NCBI GenBank assembly: GCA_035560555.1
Contig: DATMZF010000024.1
Coordinates: forward strand, 1 to 64,000
Length of the DNA stretch: 64,000 nucleotides
Direction: 5' to 3'
DNA from: UBA11090 sp035560555
GTDB lineage: Bacteria; Spirochaetota; Spirochaetia; Treponematales; Rectinemataceae
Shown here: piece by piece, positions 53,995 to 62,398 of the stretch
How positions within the stretch are numbered: the first letter of the stretch is position 1
How the letters are laid out: every line of letters starts with the position of its first letter
Notes under the pieces: model-generated
Told to the model about the DNA's origin: nothing
What the model saw: only the letters and a program-made list of their open reading frames with translations
The model's database searches: none
Translations under genes and position numbers: made by a program

Positions 53995-54789
53995 TTAAAA
54001 ACGAAACATTTTTACGGCAAAAACAATGAGAGCGCCGACGACGATAATCGCGGGGCTTGTCGGCAGGTCGAGCCACAGCGCCAGCATGAAACCCCCAAAA
54101 TTCATCGCGCAACCGAATACCGCTCCCCAGAACAGCGTCCCTTTCAAGCCCTTTTTCATGGAACGGGCTGCCAGCGCCGGCAGGATGGTAACCGCGTCCA
54201 CCATGAGCGCGCCTGTCACTTTCATGGCGAGACCGATGCCCAGACATACCAGTACGATAATTCCATAATACACACTGCGGGCATGGATTCCTTGGGCGCG
54301 CGCCAATTCCCGGTCGTAAAGTACGGCCAGGATTTCACGAAAGAATATCGCTGTGACGAGGATCACCAATGCGGCGCCGCCACAAGTAAGATACAGTTCC
54401 GTCTTTGAAAGCGCGAGAACGCTTCCCCAGAACAAATCGAAGGCTTCAATGGCATTGACCTTGGATTTGTAGAAGAGAATGAAGGCCAAACCCAGGCTTA
54501 GGGTCATGATCAAGCCGAGAGGTCCTCCAGCGGACGCGGCGTTCCGTTCAGAGAGTCGCGCAATGCCAAACCCAGCTAACAAGGCCATGGCAAGCGCCGA
54601 GATATGGGGAGGAATACCAAAAAGAAGCCCAATTCCAGCCCCAAGCAGGGATGCGTGCATGATGGCAAACCGGGCAGGCACCAGTTCGAGAACCAAGATG
54701 TAGACACCTAGGACAGGAAAAGCCAATCCTGTGGCCATAAGCGCCAGGAGAGCCCTTCTGAAAGGCAAAAGCATGAATACATCAGACAT
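53995..54789 (-). CDS. ABC-3 family metal importer permease
   Basis: A 264-residue membrane permease of the ZnuB/TroC/MntB class with seven to eight helices. LPFRRALLALMATGLAFPVLGVYILV at the start and the coupling loop EILAVLYDRELARAQGIHARSVYYGI are typical. I start at the ATG at 54789, which overlaps the ATPase gene by 8 bp. Third gene of a metal importer operon. A 213 bp gap without a gene follows before fhs. Confidence 0.9.
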   Translation of the reverse strand: MSDVFMLLPFRRALLALMATGLAFPVLGVYILVLELVPARFAIMHASLLGAGIGLLFGIPPHISALAMALLAGFGIARLSERNAASAGGPLGLIMTLSLGLAFILFYKSKVNAIEAFDLFWGSVLALSKTELYLTCGGAALVILVTAIFFREILAVLYDRELARAQGIHARSVYYGIIVLVCLGIGLAMKVTGALMVDAVTILPALAARSMKKGLKGTLFWGAVFGCAMNFGGFMLALWLDLPTSPAIIVVGALIVFAVKMFRF

Positions 54790-55522
54790 GGCTGACACCG
54801 ATTCGTCCGCCTTCGAAGTCGAGGAAACTGTCACAGTGGCTCAGTAGTTTTGCGCTGTGGGATACAAGAAGCATCGACGCCGCCTTGTCTCGGGCAATGG
54901 AAACGAGAAGTTCGGAGATATCGTCCCGCCCCTTAGCATCCAGGTGAACGCCTGGCTCATCGAGCAGCAGGAACAGCGGTTCGGCTGCGAGGGCCTTGGC
55001 TATCATCACACGCTGGTATTGGCCGCCAGACAATTCCTGGATTGCTTTCGTTCCGATGCCAGCGACGCCAGCCTTTCTCTTCGCCGCTTCTACCGCTCTC
55101 CCATCACTGGCTCCATAGCGTCCGAAAAAACCCACCCTGCCATAACGGCCGAGAGCGACGACATCGTCGACTGTCAGCCGAAGCTGTCCGGGCGGACGGG
55201 ACTGCGGGACATATCCCACCCTCGCGAGCAGCTTCCGGAATTTTTTTCCCCCCGGCTCAAGACCAGCGAAACGCAATGTTCCCGATCGTATCGCGACAAG
55301 CCCAAGGCAAGCCTTGAGAAAAGTGGACTTCCCCGCTCCGTTGGGTCCTCGAAGCCCAATAATACGGCCTTCGCCGCCTTCAATTCTGAACGACACCCTA
55401 TTCAGAACCATAATCGAACCATAGCCGATGGACACATCGCACGCTTCGAGGAGCGTGACGCCTTCAATACTCTCCAGACACCGAGTTTGCGTTCTTTTCG
55501 CCACGATCGCGGTTTCGCCCAC
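54782..55522 (-). CDS. Metal ABC importer ATPase
   Basis: A 246-residue ATPase: Walker A GPNGAGKST, signature LSGGQYQR, Walker B LFLLLDEPGVHLD and the switch VSHS. It belongs to the zinc/manganese importer type by its partners. The start is uncertain; I prefer the GTG at 55522, seven bases after AAGG, over the TTG at 55528 just after it. An N-terminal extension of about 20 residues precedes the domain. It lies ten bases or less after the binding-protein gene. Confidence 0.88.
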   Translation of the reverse strand: MGETAIVAKRTQTRCLESIEGVTLLEACDVSIGYGSIMVLNRVSFRIEGGEGRIIGLRGPNGAGKSTFLKACLGLVAIRSGTLRFAGLEPGGKKFRKLLARVGYVPQSRPPGQLRLTVDDVVALGRYGRVGFFGRYGASDGRAVEAAKRKAGVAGIGTKAIQELSGGQYQRVMIAKALAAEPLFLLLDEPGVHLDAKGRDDISELLVSIARDKAASMLLVSHSAKLLSHCDSFLDFEGGRIGVSHV

Positions 55523-55531
55523 GTTCAAGCC

Positions 55532-56296
55532 TTACCGCGAAACATCGCGCGAGGCCGCGATAAAGGATTTTTCGTTGAGCGCGAAAACGTCTTCTATCGT
55601 TCTTGTGCCGTCTTTTCCCGGGAAATTCACGAGGGCGACATAGGGAACGCCGAGGGCCTCTATGAGGGCTTTACCAGATATGTTGTGATAATTATCGATC
55701 ACGATCGCCGGTTTGGCGCTGAGGATTTCGAGCAATACGGCCGGAGAAGATTCACCGGGACCAAAAGTCCCAACAATTTCAAACCCAAGCCACTCCGCAT
55801 AGGTCTTCAAATATTTATGAACCGCGGCTTTTCGATTGGGATAGGTAGCCATGACTTTCGCTTTCATGGACTCGGCGAGCCGATCGAAGGAGATGGCCCA
55901 GGCCTCGAAAGCGGGAATGGTGCCAAAGGTAACGGCAAGTTTTCGCGCTTCGCTCTTAAATGTGCTGGGAAGGTTGTCGGTATATACCTGCATTATTTTA
56001 AGTCCATCATTCTCGGCAGTTTCGGCGAGGCGCTTGGCGAAGCGTTCATACCCTGAGTGAACAAGGAACTGGGCGCCAGCCACCGCGGTGAGATCGGATG
56101 GCTTTATCTCATATTCCGGCGGGTGTTTCAGCTCCAGGGGAGCGATCGTCACGATATCCCGAGCACCGGCGGCCCTGGCGAAAGCGGCTGTCCATGATGT
56201 GGAAGCGACGACTTTAAAGGGAGCTGCTGTCTGGGCCGAAAGAGAAATTCCCGTCGAGGCGATGATGAAAGAGGCGATGAGTGTTCTGAATTTCAT
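55532..56296 (-). CDS. Short ZnuA-like metal-binding protein
   Basis: A 254-residue periplasmic binding protein (signal peptide MKFRTLIASFIIASTGISLS, no lipobox). It has the cluster A-I layout: LKHPPEYEIKPSD with H58 as first metal ligand, VHSGYERF, and VHKYLKTYAEWLGFEIVG with H160 near the third-ligand position. The usual second His region (DPHxW) reads IPAFEAWAIS, so that ligand is missing, and the protein is about 40 residues shorter than typical. First gene of the ABC operon. Zn, Mn or another divalent metal may be bound. Confidence 0.85.
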   Translation of the reverse strand: MKFRTLIASFIIASTGISLSAQTAAPFKVVASTSWTAAFARAAGARDIVTIAPLELKHPPEYEIKPSDLTAVAGAQFLVHSGYERFAKRLAETAENDGLKIMQVYTDNLPSTFKSEARKLAVTFGTIPAFEAWAISFDRLAESMKAKVMATYPNRKAAVHKYLKTYAEWLGFEIVGTFGPGESSPAVLLEILSAKPAIVIDNYHNISGKALIEALGVPYVALVNFPGKDGTRTIEDVFALNEKSFIAASRDVSR

Positions 56297-56335
56297 GGAA
56301 AATATCCATTGGATCGTAATCGCGCGGCATCGAGC

Positions 56336-56354
56336 CATGACGAGACGCGTCATG
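56336..56354. promoter_or_regulatory. Palindrome before metal ABC operon
   Basis: A perfect inverted repeat CATGACG-AGACG-CGTCATG, 40 bases before the binding-protein start. Its position and symmetry suit an operator for a metal-sensing repressor, but I do not recognise a Zur, Fur or DtxR consensus. Confidence 0.45.
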
Positions 56355-56467
56355 CGCCTCGTTCAGCGGCTTTCTCCAAGACAACGTCTCGGGGAAAGCC
56401 ACTTGTCGTGAAAGCCATGGAATAGCGGCTATCATACCGCTGGAGTCGGCTTCAAGCCGACAACTCG

Positions 56468-56890
56468 TTATATATCGCCGAGCTTTTCCTTGGCAAGGGT
56501 CATCGCGCAGAAAAGCAATTTCCCAAGAGGCCTCTGATCGAATCCGGCGAGGACGAAATGATTCTGGGCGACGGGAATCAGGATGCGCTCGCAGGGAGCG
56601 GCGAGTACAGCTTCGGCCATGGCTGAAGTAATCTCGCCTAGCATGCTGTTTGGGATGACAATACCAAGTGGTCCCATGATAAGCGAGCCTGTTCCCGCGG
56701 AGACTTTTATGGCGTTTTCACCGCTCGCGCCCTTGTCCGCCCCCGATTTGAGCATTCGCTCGGTGGCGTTGGAATTCGTTCCCAGGCCGATTATCTCCAC
56801 CCGGTCCTCGAACGAAGCGCGAAGCAATTCGACGAGCTGAGCGCCAATACCGCCACCCATGCCGTCCACCACGATGATCTTCTTTTTCAT
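56468..56890 (-). CDS. DUF3842 family protein
   Basis: A 140-residue protein with a Rossmann-like opening (KIIVVDGMGGGIGAQLVELL) and NSNATERMLKSGADKGASGENAI, which match the DUF3842 family of anaerobic bacteria. Function unknown. It lies upstream of the metal ABC operon on the same strand, 171 bp away, and divergent from the TonB-like gene. Confidence 0.85.
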   Translation of the reverse strand: MKKKIIVVDGMGGGIGAQLVELLRASFEDRVEIIGLGTNSNATERMLKSGADKGASGENAIKVSAGTGSLIMGPLGIVIPNSMLGEITSAMAEAVLAAPCERILIPVAQNHFVLAGFDQRPLGKLLFCAMTLAKEKLGDI

Positions 56891-56953
56891 AAAACAAGAG
56901 TATTGTCCGTAAAGAGAAGGGTCAAGTTATAAATATACGCCACGCGCGATCGC

Positions 56954-56983
56954 TTGACTGTCTTAGGCACGCGGGCCGATACT
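56954..56983 (+). promoter_or_regulatory. Promoter for cobalamin riboswitch 1
   Basis: TTGACT (56954-56959) and GATACT (56978-56983) with an 18-base spacer, on the plus strand. Transcription would start near 56990, right before the outer stem of the riboswitch. Confidence 0.7.
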
Positions 56984-56991
56984 GGGCGAGG

Positions 56992-57184
56992 AGACGGTTC
57001 GCGGGTCCTGGCCCGCGGCTAAAAGAGAATCCGGTCCAAATCCGGAACTGCCCCGCAGCGGTAAGAAAGAACGAAAGCCATCATAGGCACTGGAACTTTT
57101 ACATTCCGGGAAGCGATGGCCAGTAGAAACATGGCGCGTATGCAAATACGGCTAAAACGCTTTAAGTCCGAAAACCTGCCGTCT
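56992..57184 (+). promoter_or_regulatory. Cobalamin riboswitch 1, before TonB-like gene
   Basis: Conserved cobalamin riboswitch elements in order: AGAATCCGG, TCCAAATCCGGAACTGCC, CCGCAGCGGTAAG, AGGCACTGG, CCGGGAAGC and AGTCCGAAAACCTGCC. The outer stem P1 pairs AGACGG (56992-56997) with CCGTCT (57179-57184). Directly after it is a small hairpin (57187-57210, CATCCGC with GCGGATG) without a T-run. The next gene starts 150 bases later. High vitamin B12 should lower expression. Confidence 0.95.
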
Positions 57185-57334
57185 TCCATCCGCGTCCTGG
57201 CATGCGGATGACATGACCCGAAAGCGCCTCGAGGGAGGTCGGTGGTCGGCAGTGTATTTCCGCCATACCGCCAATCGCCAATCGACACGCCGCGCTTCCA
57301 TGCTGTCCGAGGGGATACGCATACCGGATAAAAT

Positions 57335-58132
57335 ATGGACGATCTAGCTAAACGGAAGAGATTTTCTTTCTCCATCACCCGAGCCCCCCGCGAAGAGAAT
57401 TCAGGTGACATCCGCGCGAGTTTGGAGAGAAAAGCACTCCGCCGTTATCGGTATATTGCGGTAACAGCCACGACTATCCTGTATGCGGGGATAGCGTTCA
57501 TTCCCGGAAACATGTTCCTATGTGACAGGCACAACGTCACGCAAGTTGTGCGCCTTGATCTGGTGTCGGTCGATTCCGTGGATGCGCTAGCCGAAGCGCA
57601 CATCGCGCAGCCTTTGCCGACGCCTGTTGCGGTACCCCAGGCCTTCCCGAATAATACCGAGGATTCGAACATACTGGAATCAACTGAGGAGACGCCCGAG
57701 GAACATGTTCCCGAGCAGAGCAGCGGGCCATCGCTGGAAAGCGCGAAAGAGACCGCTATGAGCGCCGAAAAGCCCTCAAACGAACCGAATGATGAATACC
57801 AGCCCGATGCCGAGTCAACGCAGAGCGACGAGGCAGCGGCGTATGCTCCGCCTTCCGCCGATGAGGTCCTCGCGTTCCTATCGAAAGGAATTGAGAAAAG
57901 AAAGAACTATCCCGAAGCGGCAAGGCTGAAGTCCGCAGAAGGAACCGTAAGGATTAACGTGTTGATCTTGCCGGACGGCAGCTTGAAATCATTGAGGATA
58001 TTGGCTAGATCGGGCAGCGCGATCCTGGACCGCGCCGCTATGGACCTAGTCAAGAGCCTCTTCCCGATGGGAATCGCCCTGGCCGGGGAAATGGAAGTTC
58101 TGGTACCTATCGAATACAGACTCATCCGCTGA
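57335..58132 (+). CDS. TonB-like energy transducer, cobalamin-controlled
   Basis: A 265-residue protein. A single membrane helix at residues 40-57 anchors it in the inner membrane, followed by a long Pro/Glu-rich spacer (70-165) and a C-terminal TonB domain (about 180-265; RKNYPEAARLKSAEGTVRIN, LPDGSLKSLRI, ILDRAAMDLV). Such proteins pass energy to outer membrane receptors. No ExbB/ExbD gene lies in the window. The leader carries a cobalamin riboswitch, linking it to the BtuB-like receptor nearby. The ribosome binding site is weak (GGAT). Confidence 0.85.
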   Translation: MDDLAKRKRFSFSITRAPREENSGDIRASLERKALRRYRYIAVTATTILYAGIAFIPGNMFLCDRHNVTQVVRLDLVSVDSVDALAEAHIAQPLPTPVAVPQAFPNNTEDSNILESTEETPEEHVPEQSSGPSLESAKETAMSAEKPSNEPNDEYQPDAESTQSDEAAAYAPPSADEVLAFLSKGIEKRKNYPEAARLKSAEGTVRINVLILPDGSLKSLRILARSGSAILDRAAMDLVKSLFPMGIALAGEMEVLVPIEYRLIR

Positions 58133-58150
58133 GCGCTCAACGCGTCCGCG

Positions 58151-59248
58151 TCATTTCCTCACTCCGACGTTGGAGACCATCTCCCCCGACTTCCCCACGG
58201 TAATTTTCTGGACATCGGCGCCGGTCACGGAGAATCGGTATAGGGAATTGGCGCCGTCGGGAACATAGGCATAGCCATCCAGGATGTCCACATCGTTCGA
58301 GCCGAATGACGCCGTCGCGCTGGTGACTTCGGAAGCCGAGGCGCTCGCCCCCGATAGTTCGACGATGTAGGTCTTGGAATAGGTCGTCGCCACGAGGGTA
58401 TCGCTGTCGAAGGCGGCCAATCTTCCGGCGGAATAGCCCGATAGGATTGCCGTGGCCGCGGTTCCATCCGCGGCGTCGCTCGCGATGAAGTCGATCGAGC
58501 CCGGAAGGCTGTTCCAGAACTTGTCATAACCGCCGGAGTTGGCGACGAAGACGCCCGCCTTGCCGCCGAAGTTGCCCGCCAGGAGCCCCGTGGTACCGCC
58601 TGCCGTCGTAGAGTAGATGGCGTCCACAGCCGTCCCTGCCGCATCCAGCCTGCAGACCTTGGCGTTGGCGTTGTCCGCCACATAGACTCTCCCCGAGGCA
58701 AAGACGATATCCTGCGGATAAAATCCCGCGGGAAAGCCAGTAACCGCCGCACCCAGGCCGGAGGCCGGCCTGGACGGATCAAAGGAGTACACGGCGTTTG
58801 CGTACACATTGTAAAAGTCCGCAGTCGTTACATAGCCTAAGGTATTCGACACTACACAAGGGTACTGGGCGCTGGTTTTCGTCGCGCCGACCATAGCCGC
58901 CGAAGGCGCGGACGAAGAGGCGTCGAAATAATAAAGCCCGGGCGCGGTGTTGGAAAAACTTCCCACGGCGATAAAGCCGATGTCGCCAGAGAACGCGATC
59001 TCGCCCGACGAATTCTGGCCTATCGAAATGAGGGCTGTCGAAGCCGCTGTACAAGTGCTGTCATCTATTTCATATACGCTCCCGTTCTTCGAGTCGACGG
59101 CAAAGAGGTTCGCCGTCGAGCCCGTGCCCGGATTGTTGGCCGGGTTGGGACAGCTTGTCAGCAGGATCGCGACCAACGCGACCCAAACGATGCCCGTCGC
59201 CCATTTGCCCGTTCGCCCAAGCCATTTCATGAGATCCTTCGTTTTCAT
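58151..59248 (-). CDS. Beta-propeller lipoprotein, BtuG-like candidate
   Basis: A 365-residue lipoprotein (lipobox ILLTSC, C33). The mature part has repeated blade-like units, for example NLFAVDSKNGSVYEID, VYVADNANAKVCRLDA and TYIVELSGASASASEV, as in YncE-like seven-blade propellers. It lies 11 bases after the BtuB-like gene and shares its riboswitch-controlled transcript. In Bacteroides a surface beta-propeller lipoprotein (BtuG) sits on BtuB and binds B12 very tightly; by fold, anchor and context this is a candidate functional counterpart. AAAGGAG precedes the ATG. Confidence 0.8.
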   Translation of the reverse strand: MKTKDLMKWLGRTGKWATGIVWVALVAILLTSCPNPANNPGTGSTANLFAVDSKNGSVYEIDDSTCTAASTALISIGQNSSGEIAFSGDIGFIAVGSFSNTAPGLYYFDASSSAPSAAMVGATKTSAQYPCVVSNTLGYVTTADFYNVYANAVYSFDPSRPASGLGAAVTGFPAGFYPQDIVFASGRVYVADNANAKVCRLDAAGTAVDAIYSTTAGGTTGLLAGNFGGKAGVFVANSGGYDKFWNSLPGSIDFIASDAADGTAATAILSGYSAGRLAAFDSDTLVATTYSKTYIVELSGASASASEVTSATASFGSNDVDILDGYAYVPDGANSLYRFSVTGADVQKITVGKSGEMVSNVGVRK

Positions 59249-59259
59249 AGAAACTCCTT

Positions 59260-61251
59260 TTATTTTTCAACAGTCCGGTACTCGAAGCCCAGTTCGATTG
59301 AGAGCCCCGGCATCGGATAGCCTTTTACCGACTCATATCGCTCATTCAGAAGATTTTTACCCTCGCAGAAGAACGACAGCCGATCGTTCAGAGACCATTC
59401 CAGCCTCGTCCCAAGCAGGAACACGGCCGGTTGGTAGGCCAAGTTGGCAGTGGTGAGATAGCTCAGGCTCTCGTAGGAGCAGATTAGCGATCCCTTGAAG
59501 GGACCCGACGCGTAGGCTCCCGTCGCGGTTAACTTGTTGACGGGCGCTCCGGGCACTCGTTTGTCGTCGGAGAAGTCGAGGTCTCCCGAGAGGATATAGC
59601 TATAGAGAAAGCCGTAGGAAAGCGAGAGCGTCCAAGGCGCCGCCGCGGATCTATATTCAAGCTCCAAGCCGGGGTAGAAGGCATTGCCGAAATTGGTCGG
59701 CCGCCATATTCCGTCGTCATTCTCCTGCCAAAGGATTACGTCTTTCGAATACCGGACGAAGGTAGAGGCGGAAAAGGAACGTCCGCCTCTTTTTAGGCTG
59801 AATCCAGCGTCGGCACAGTATGCCGTCTCAGGTCTGAGGTTCGGGTTTCCCTCGACGCCGCTCGACATTGGCCAGTACAGATCGTCGAAACTCGGCGCGC
59901 GATAGGCGGTGGATGCGGATACCGTGAAAGTGGCTTCATCGTTCAGCGTTTTCGCAGCGCCAAGGCAGAAGGACAGCCCGGAAGCAAAGTCGCTGGTCCA
60001 ATCCCAGCGCAGCGCCGGCGCCAACGTCCAGGAGCCGAGGACGATCGAAGGCTCAAAGAAAACGCCTGAGCCGATCCTTTCGGGAATGGAGCCGTCGGCG
60101 CTTTTCACGACGGTTGAATCGAGCCGCTCATAGCGAGTCGATATGCCCGCGTTGATCGTCGCGGACGTTCCCGCTAAAAGCGACCAATGCGCATCGCCGC
60201 CAATTCTCGAGCTCCTATGGATATCAGCCGTATCATCGTCGGCCTCGCTATACTCCAGAATGGCAAAGCGGCCGTAGCCGTTCGCCTTGAGCGAGGATAT
60301 ATCCGACATAAAATAGTCGGTCGCGTAATCGGCGGAGAACGAGGCGTCGAGGTCTCGCTGCCGAGCTTCGGGCGTAGGCGAATCCAAAGAGCCGGGCACA
60401 CCGAGGGTTCTCGCCCCAAGCGCCGCCGCGGCTGAAACCACCCCCTCCCCGACGAATCCTTTCCAGGACAGGGTACCTGAGCCGCGCAGAAGGTCGGCGT
60501 TGCTCCGAAGCCGCCGCGCGTAGTTGGCGTCATAGTAGAGATAGGCGTTCGACGAGCGCTCGGCCGAAGCGGTCAGGGCGAGCCCGCCGGGAAGTCCTGC
60601 CCTGAAGGAGAGACTCTGCCCGTCAATGAGAGAAAGAAGGGAAGCTGGAACCTCGACGGCGCCAGCGCCGGATCCGGACAAGCTCGCCGCTGGAAGATAG
60701 GCTTTATTCGACGCCTTGAGCGAAAAATCCGCGGAAGAGTCTCCTCGCCTGGTCTCGATGATGACGACACCGCCCACGGCGTCAGCCCCGTACTGGGCGA
60801 CAACACCTCCCCGCACCACTTCGATGGATTCGATATCGTCAAGAGAAAGCCCCAGCCTGGCAAGATCCACCTGCCCCGTCGCGGGATCGGAGACGCGTAC
60901 TCCATCGACGAGGACGAGGACCTGAGTAGACGTGGAACCGCGAAGAGAAACCGTGGACTGCGCCCCCGAAGGGCCCACCGGCGACACAATAAGGCTGGGT
61001 ATAGCAGCGAGGGCCTCCTCGATAGAGGACAGCCCCATAGCCTTCAACTCCTCCGATGTGTACTCGGTACGCCCTGCTGCGGGAGCCGGCTTTATCTGCG
61101 GGGCGACATCGGTGACCACCTGAGGAGGCAGCTCATAGGGATCGGCTCCGGCTGGCAAGCTCGCCGCGAAGGCAAGGAAGCACCATGCGAGAGAAAGCCC
61201 CGATAACCTGGTACGCCAAAGCCACCTGAAAACATTGAAGCGCGTCGCCAT
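59260..61251 (-). CDS. btuB: TonB-dependent outer membrane receptor, BtuB-like
   Basis: A 663-residue outer membrane receptor. A signal peptide (about 1-36) is followed by a possible TonB box (PQVVTDVA, residues 43-50), the plug domain (SLRGSTSTQVLVLVDGVRV, IESIEVVRGGVVAQYGADAVGGVV) and a 22-strand barrel ending in SIELGFEYRTVEK. The B12 riboswitch upstream argues for cobalamin as cargo. GGAGG precedes the ATG. Presence of this gene indicates an outer membrane. Genes for inner-membrane BtuCDF are not in the window. Confidence 0.93.
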   Translation of the reverse strand: MATRFNVFRWLWRTRLSGLSLAWCFLAFAASLPAGADPYELPPQVVTDVAPQIKPAPAAGRTEYTSEELKAMGLSSIEEALAAIPSLIVSPVGPSGAQSTVSLRGSTSTQVLVLVDGVRVSDPATGQVDLARLGLSLDDIESIEVVRGGVVAQYGADAVGGVVIIETRRGDSSADFSLKASNKAYLPAASLSGSGAGAVEVPASLLSLIDGQSLSFRAGLPGGLALTASAERSSNAYLYYDANYARRLRSNADLLRGSGTLSWKGFVGEGVVSAAAALGARTLGVPGSLDSPTPEARQRDLDASFSADYATDYFMSDISSLKANGYGRFAILEYSEADDDTADIHRSSRIGGDAHWSLLAGTSATINAGISTRYERLDSTVVKSADGSIPERIGSGVFFEPSIVLGSWTLAPALRWDWTSDFASGLSFCLGAAKTLNDEATFTVSASTAYRAPSFDDLYWPMSSGVEGNPNLRPETAYCADAGFSLKRGGRSFSASTFVRYSKDVILWQENDDGIWRPTNFGNAFYPGLELEYRSAAAPWTLSLSYGFLYSYILSGDLDFSDDKRVPGAPVNKLTATGAYASGPFKGSLICSYESLSYLTTANLAYQPAVFLLGTRLEWSLNDRLSFFCEGKNLLNERYESVKGYPMPGLSIELGFEYRTVEK

Positions 61252-61357
61252 GGAAGGCCTCCGAAGTTCTCGAGGCCTGGACGCGCGGCGGTGAAAACAT
61301 GCCGCGCCATTGTCATGGTGCTCACCCAGCGATCAACGCTAAAATGCGAAAGAAGGC

Positions 61358-61375
61358 CGACGCCGATCGGCGTCG
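61358..61375 (-). promoter_or_regulatory. Hairpin in btuB leader, possible expression platform
   Basis: A perfect palindrome, CGACGCCGATCGGCGTCG, forms a 7 bp stem with a GATC loop between riboswitch 2 and btuB. On the minus strand it is followed by GCCTTCTTTCGCATTTTAG, a weak T-rich stretch. It might act as a conditional terminator of the riboswitch. Confidence 0.45.
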
Positions 61376-61451
61376 AAAAAGGAGGGGAAAACACTGTTAT
61401 TCCTCAGGCCACGAAGTTTTGCCCACGGGATGAAAATCCCATGAGCCGCCG

Positions 61452-61617
61452 CAGGGTGGTATCCTGGCTTCCGGATCATCTATTGCCGCCGACGCCTTCT
61501 CGCAATCCTCTCGAATCGCAATGGCCGCCCTCCCTCAAGGAGAGCATGTCGGGCAAATCCCCGGTTACAGTGGCGGGACCGCTACGGATTTTCACCGTAT
61601 TCCTCGGATCCCTGAAG
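61452..61617 (-). promoter_or_regulatory. Cobalamin riboswitch 2, before btuB
   Basis: Read on the minus strand, the conserved elements are GGAATACGGTGAAAATCCG, TAGCGGTCCCGCCACTGTAA, a central variable part and GGAAGCCAGGATACC. These match a cobalamin riboswitch of the common class, with longer variable stems than riboswitch 1. About 200 bases separate it from the btuB start. Vitamin B12 binding should reduce receptor synthesis. Confidence 0.95.
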
Positions 61618-61624
61618 CGTTTTT

Positions 61625-61653
61625 ATACTAGGATACAAGGCGGAGACTGTCAA
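61625..61653 (-). promoter_or_regulatory. Promoter for btuB operon
   Basis: A perfect -35 TTGACA (61648-61653) and a -10 TAGTAT (61625-61630) with the ideal 17-base spacer on the minus strand. Transcription would start near 61618, just before riboswitch 2. It lies 26 bases past the nrdG stop, so btuB is its own unit. Confidence 0.88.
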
Positions 61654-61678
61654 CCTCGCCGCGCGGCGCAGAGTCGGT

Positions 61679-62398
61679 TCATCGGATCAAGGCGTTCTTG
61701 CCCAGCCGGCGCGCGGCTTCCGCGAGCGCCCGCACTTCGGCCGGCGCTGGAGGGGATACATCGTTCCAGGCTGGATCGAGGCAATTGCCCGGCGCGAAGG
61801 GCGCGAAGAACCATGGGATATCAGCGGACAGCAACGGCGCCAGTTCTTCCACCGTATCCGCATCGAAGAACCCCGGGCAAACCACGCTGCGCGCTTCGAA
61901 GGGTATCCCCCGCTCGGCTAGAAGGCGCAGGCTTTGGAGGATGGCGAGGAAAGGATCCCCGCGGCCCGTGGGCGCGAGCCTCTGATAGCCCATAGCGCCG
62001 GTCTTGAGGTCCAGCGCGACATAGTCGGGTCTCGACCTCTCCTCTGCCAGCAGTGTTTCAAGCCTCCCGGGAAGAGATCCATTCGTGTCGAGCTTTACCG
62101 GCAGCCCCATATCATGGATACGGCCGATAACCGATCCGATATTCCCGTATAACAAGGGTTCGCCGCCCGAGATGACCACGCCCTGGATGCGCTCCTTTCT
62201 TCGCTCAATAGCCGCCAGGCACTCATCCAGAAGCGGCAAATCCTCTGCGATGCCCAGCGCCAACTCGCGGTTATGGCACCAAGGACAGCGAAAATTGCAG
62301 CCTGTGAAGAATAACGCGCTGGTCACCTTGGCCGGATAATCTACAAGCGATGTCTTTCTGAACCCCACATGTTGATCAACCGTTAAGTTTTCAGACAT
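61679..62398 (-). CDS. nrdG: Anaerobic ribonucleotide reductase activating protein
   Basis: A 239-residue radical SAM enzyme that makes the glycyl radical in NrdD. The Cys triad is in FTGCNFRCPWCHN; VVISGGEPLL follows. It is longer than E. coli NrdG (about 154 residues) and resembles the NrdG2-like form of anaerobes. I chose the ATG at 62398 (MSENLTVDQ), which overlaps the nrdD end by 8 bp. Works with the preceding gene product in the absence of oxygen. Confidence 0.93.
   Translation of the reverse strand: MSENLTVDQHVGFRKTSLVDYPAKVTSALFFTGCNFRCPWCHNRELALGIAEDLPLLDECLAAIERRKERIQGVVISGGEPLLYGNIGSVIGRIHDMGLPVKLDTNGSLPGRLETLLAEERSRPDYVALDLKTGAMGYQRLAPTGRGDPFLAILQSLRLLAERGIPFEARSVVCPGFFDADTVEELAPLLSADIPWFFAPFAPGNCLDPAWNDVSPPAPAEVRALAEAARRLGKNALIR

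Noticed and set aside
53995..56296. BtuFCD cobalamin importer
   Set aside because: The permease is of the ABC-3 metal family and the binding protein has the ZnuA-like layout; no cobalamin riboswitch precedes it on its strand.
56442..56462. Terminator between DUF3842 gene and metal ABC operon (GTCGGCT-TCA-AGCCGAC)
   Set aside because: The 7 bp stem is perfect but has no T-run in either direction, so I did not call it a terminator.
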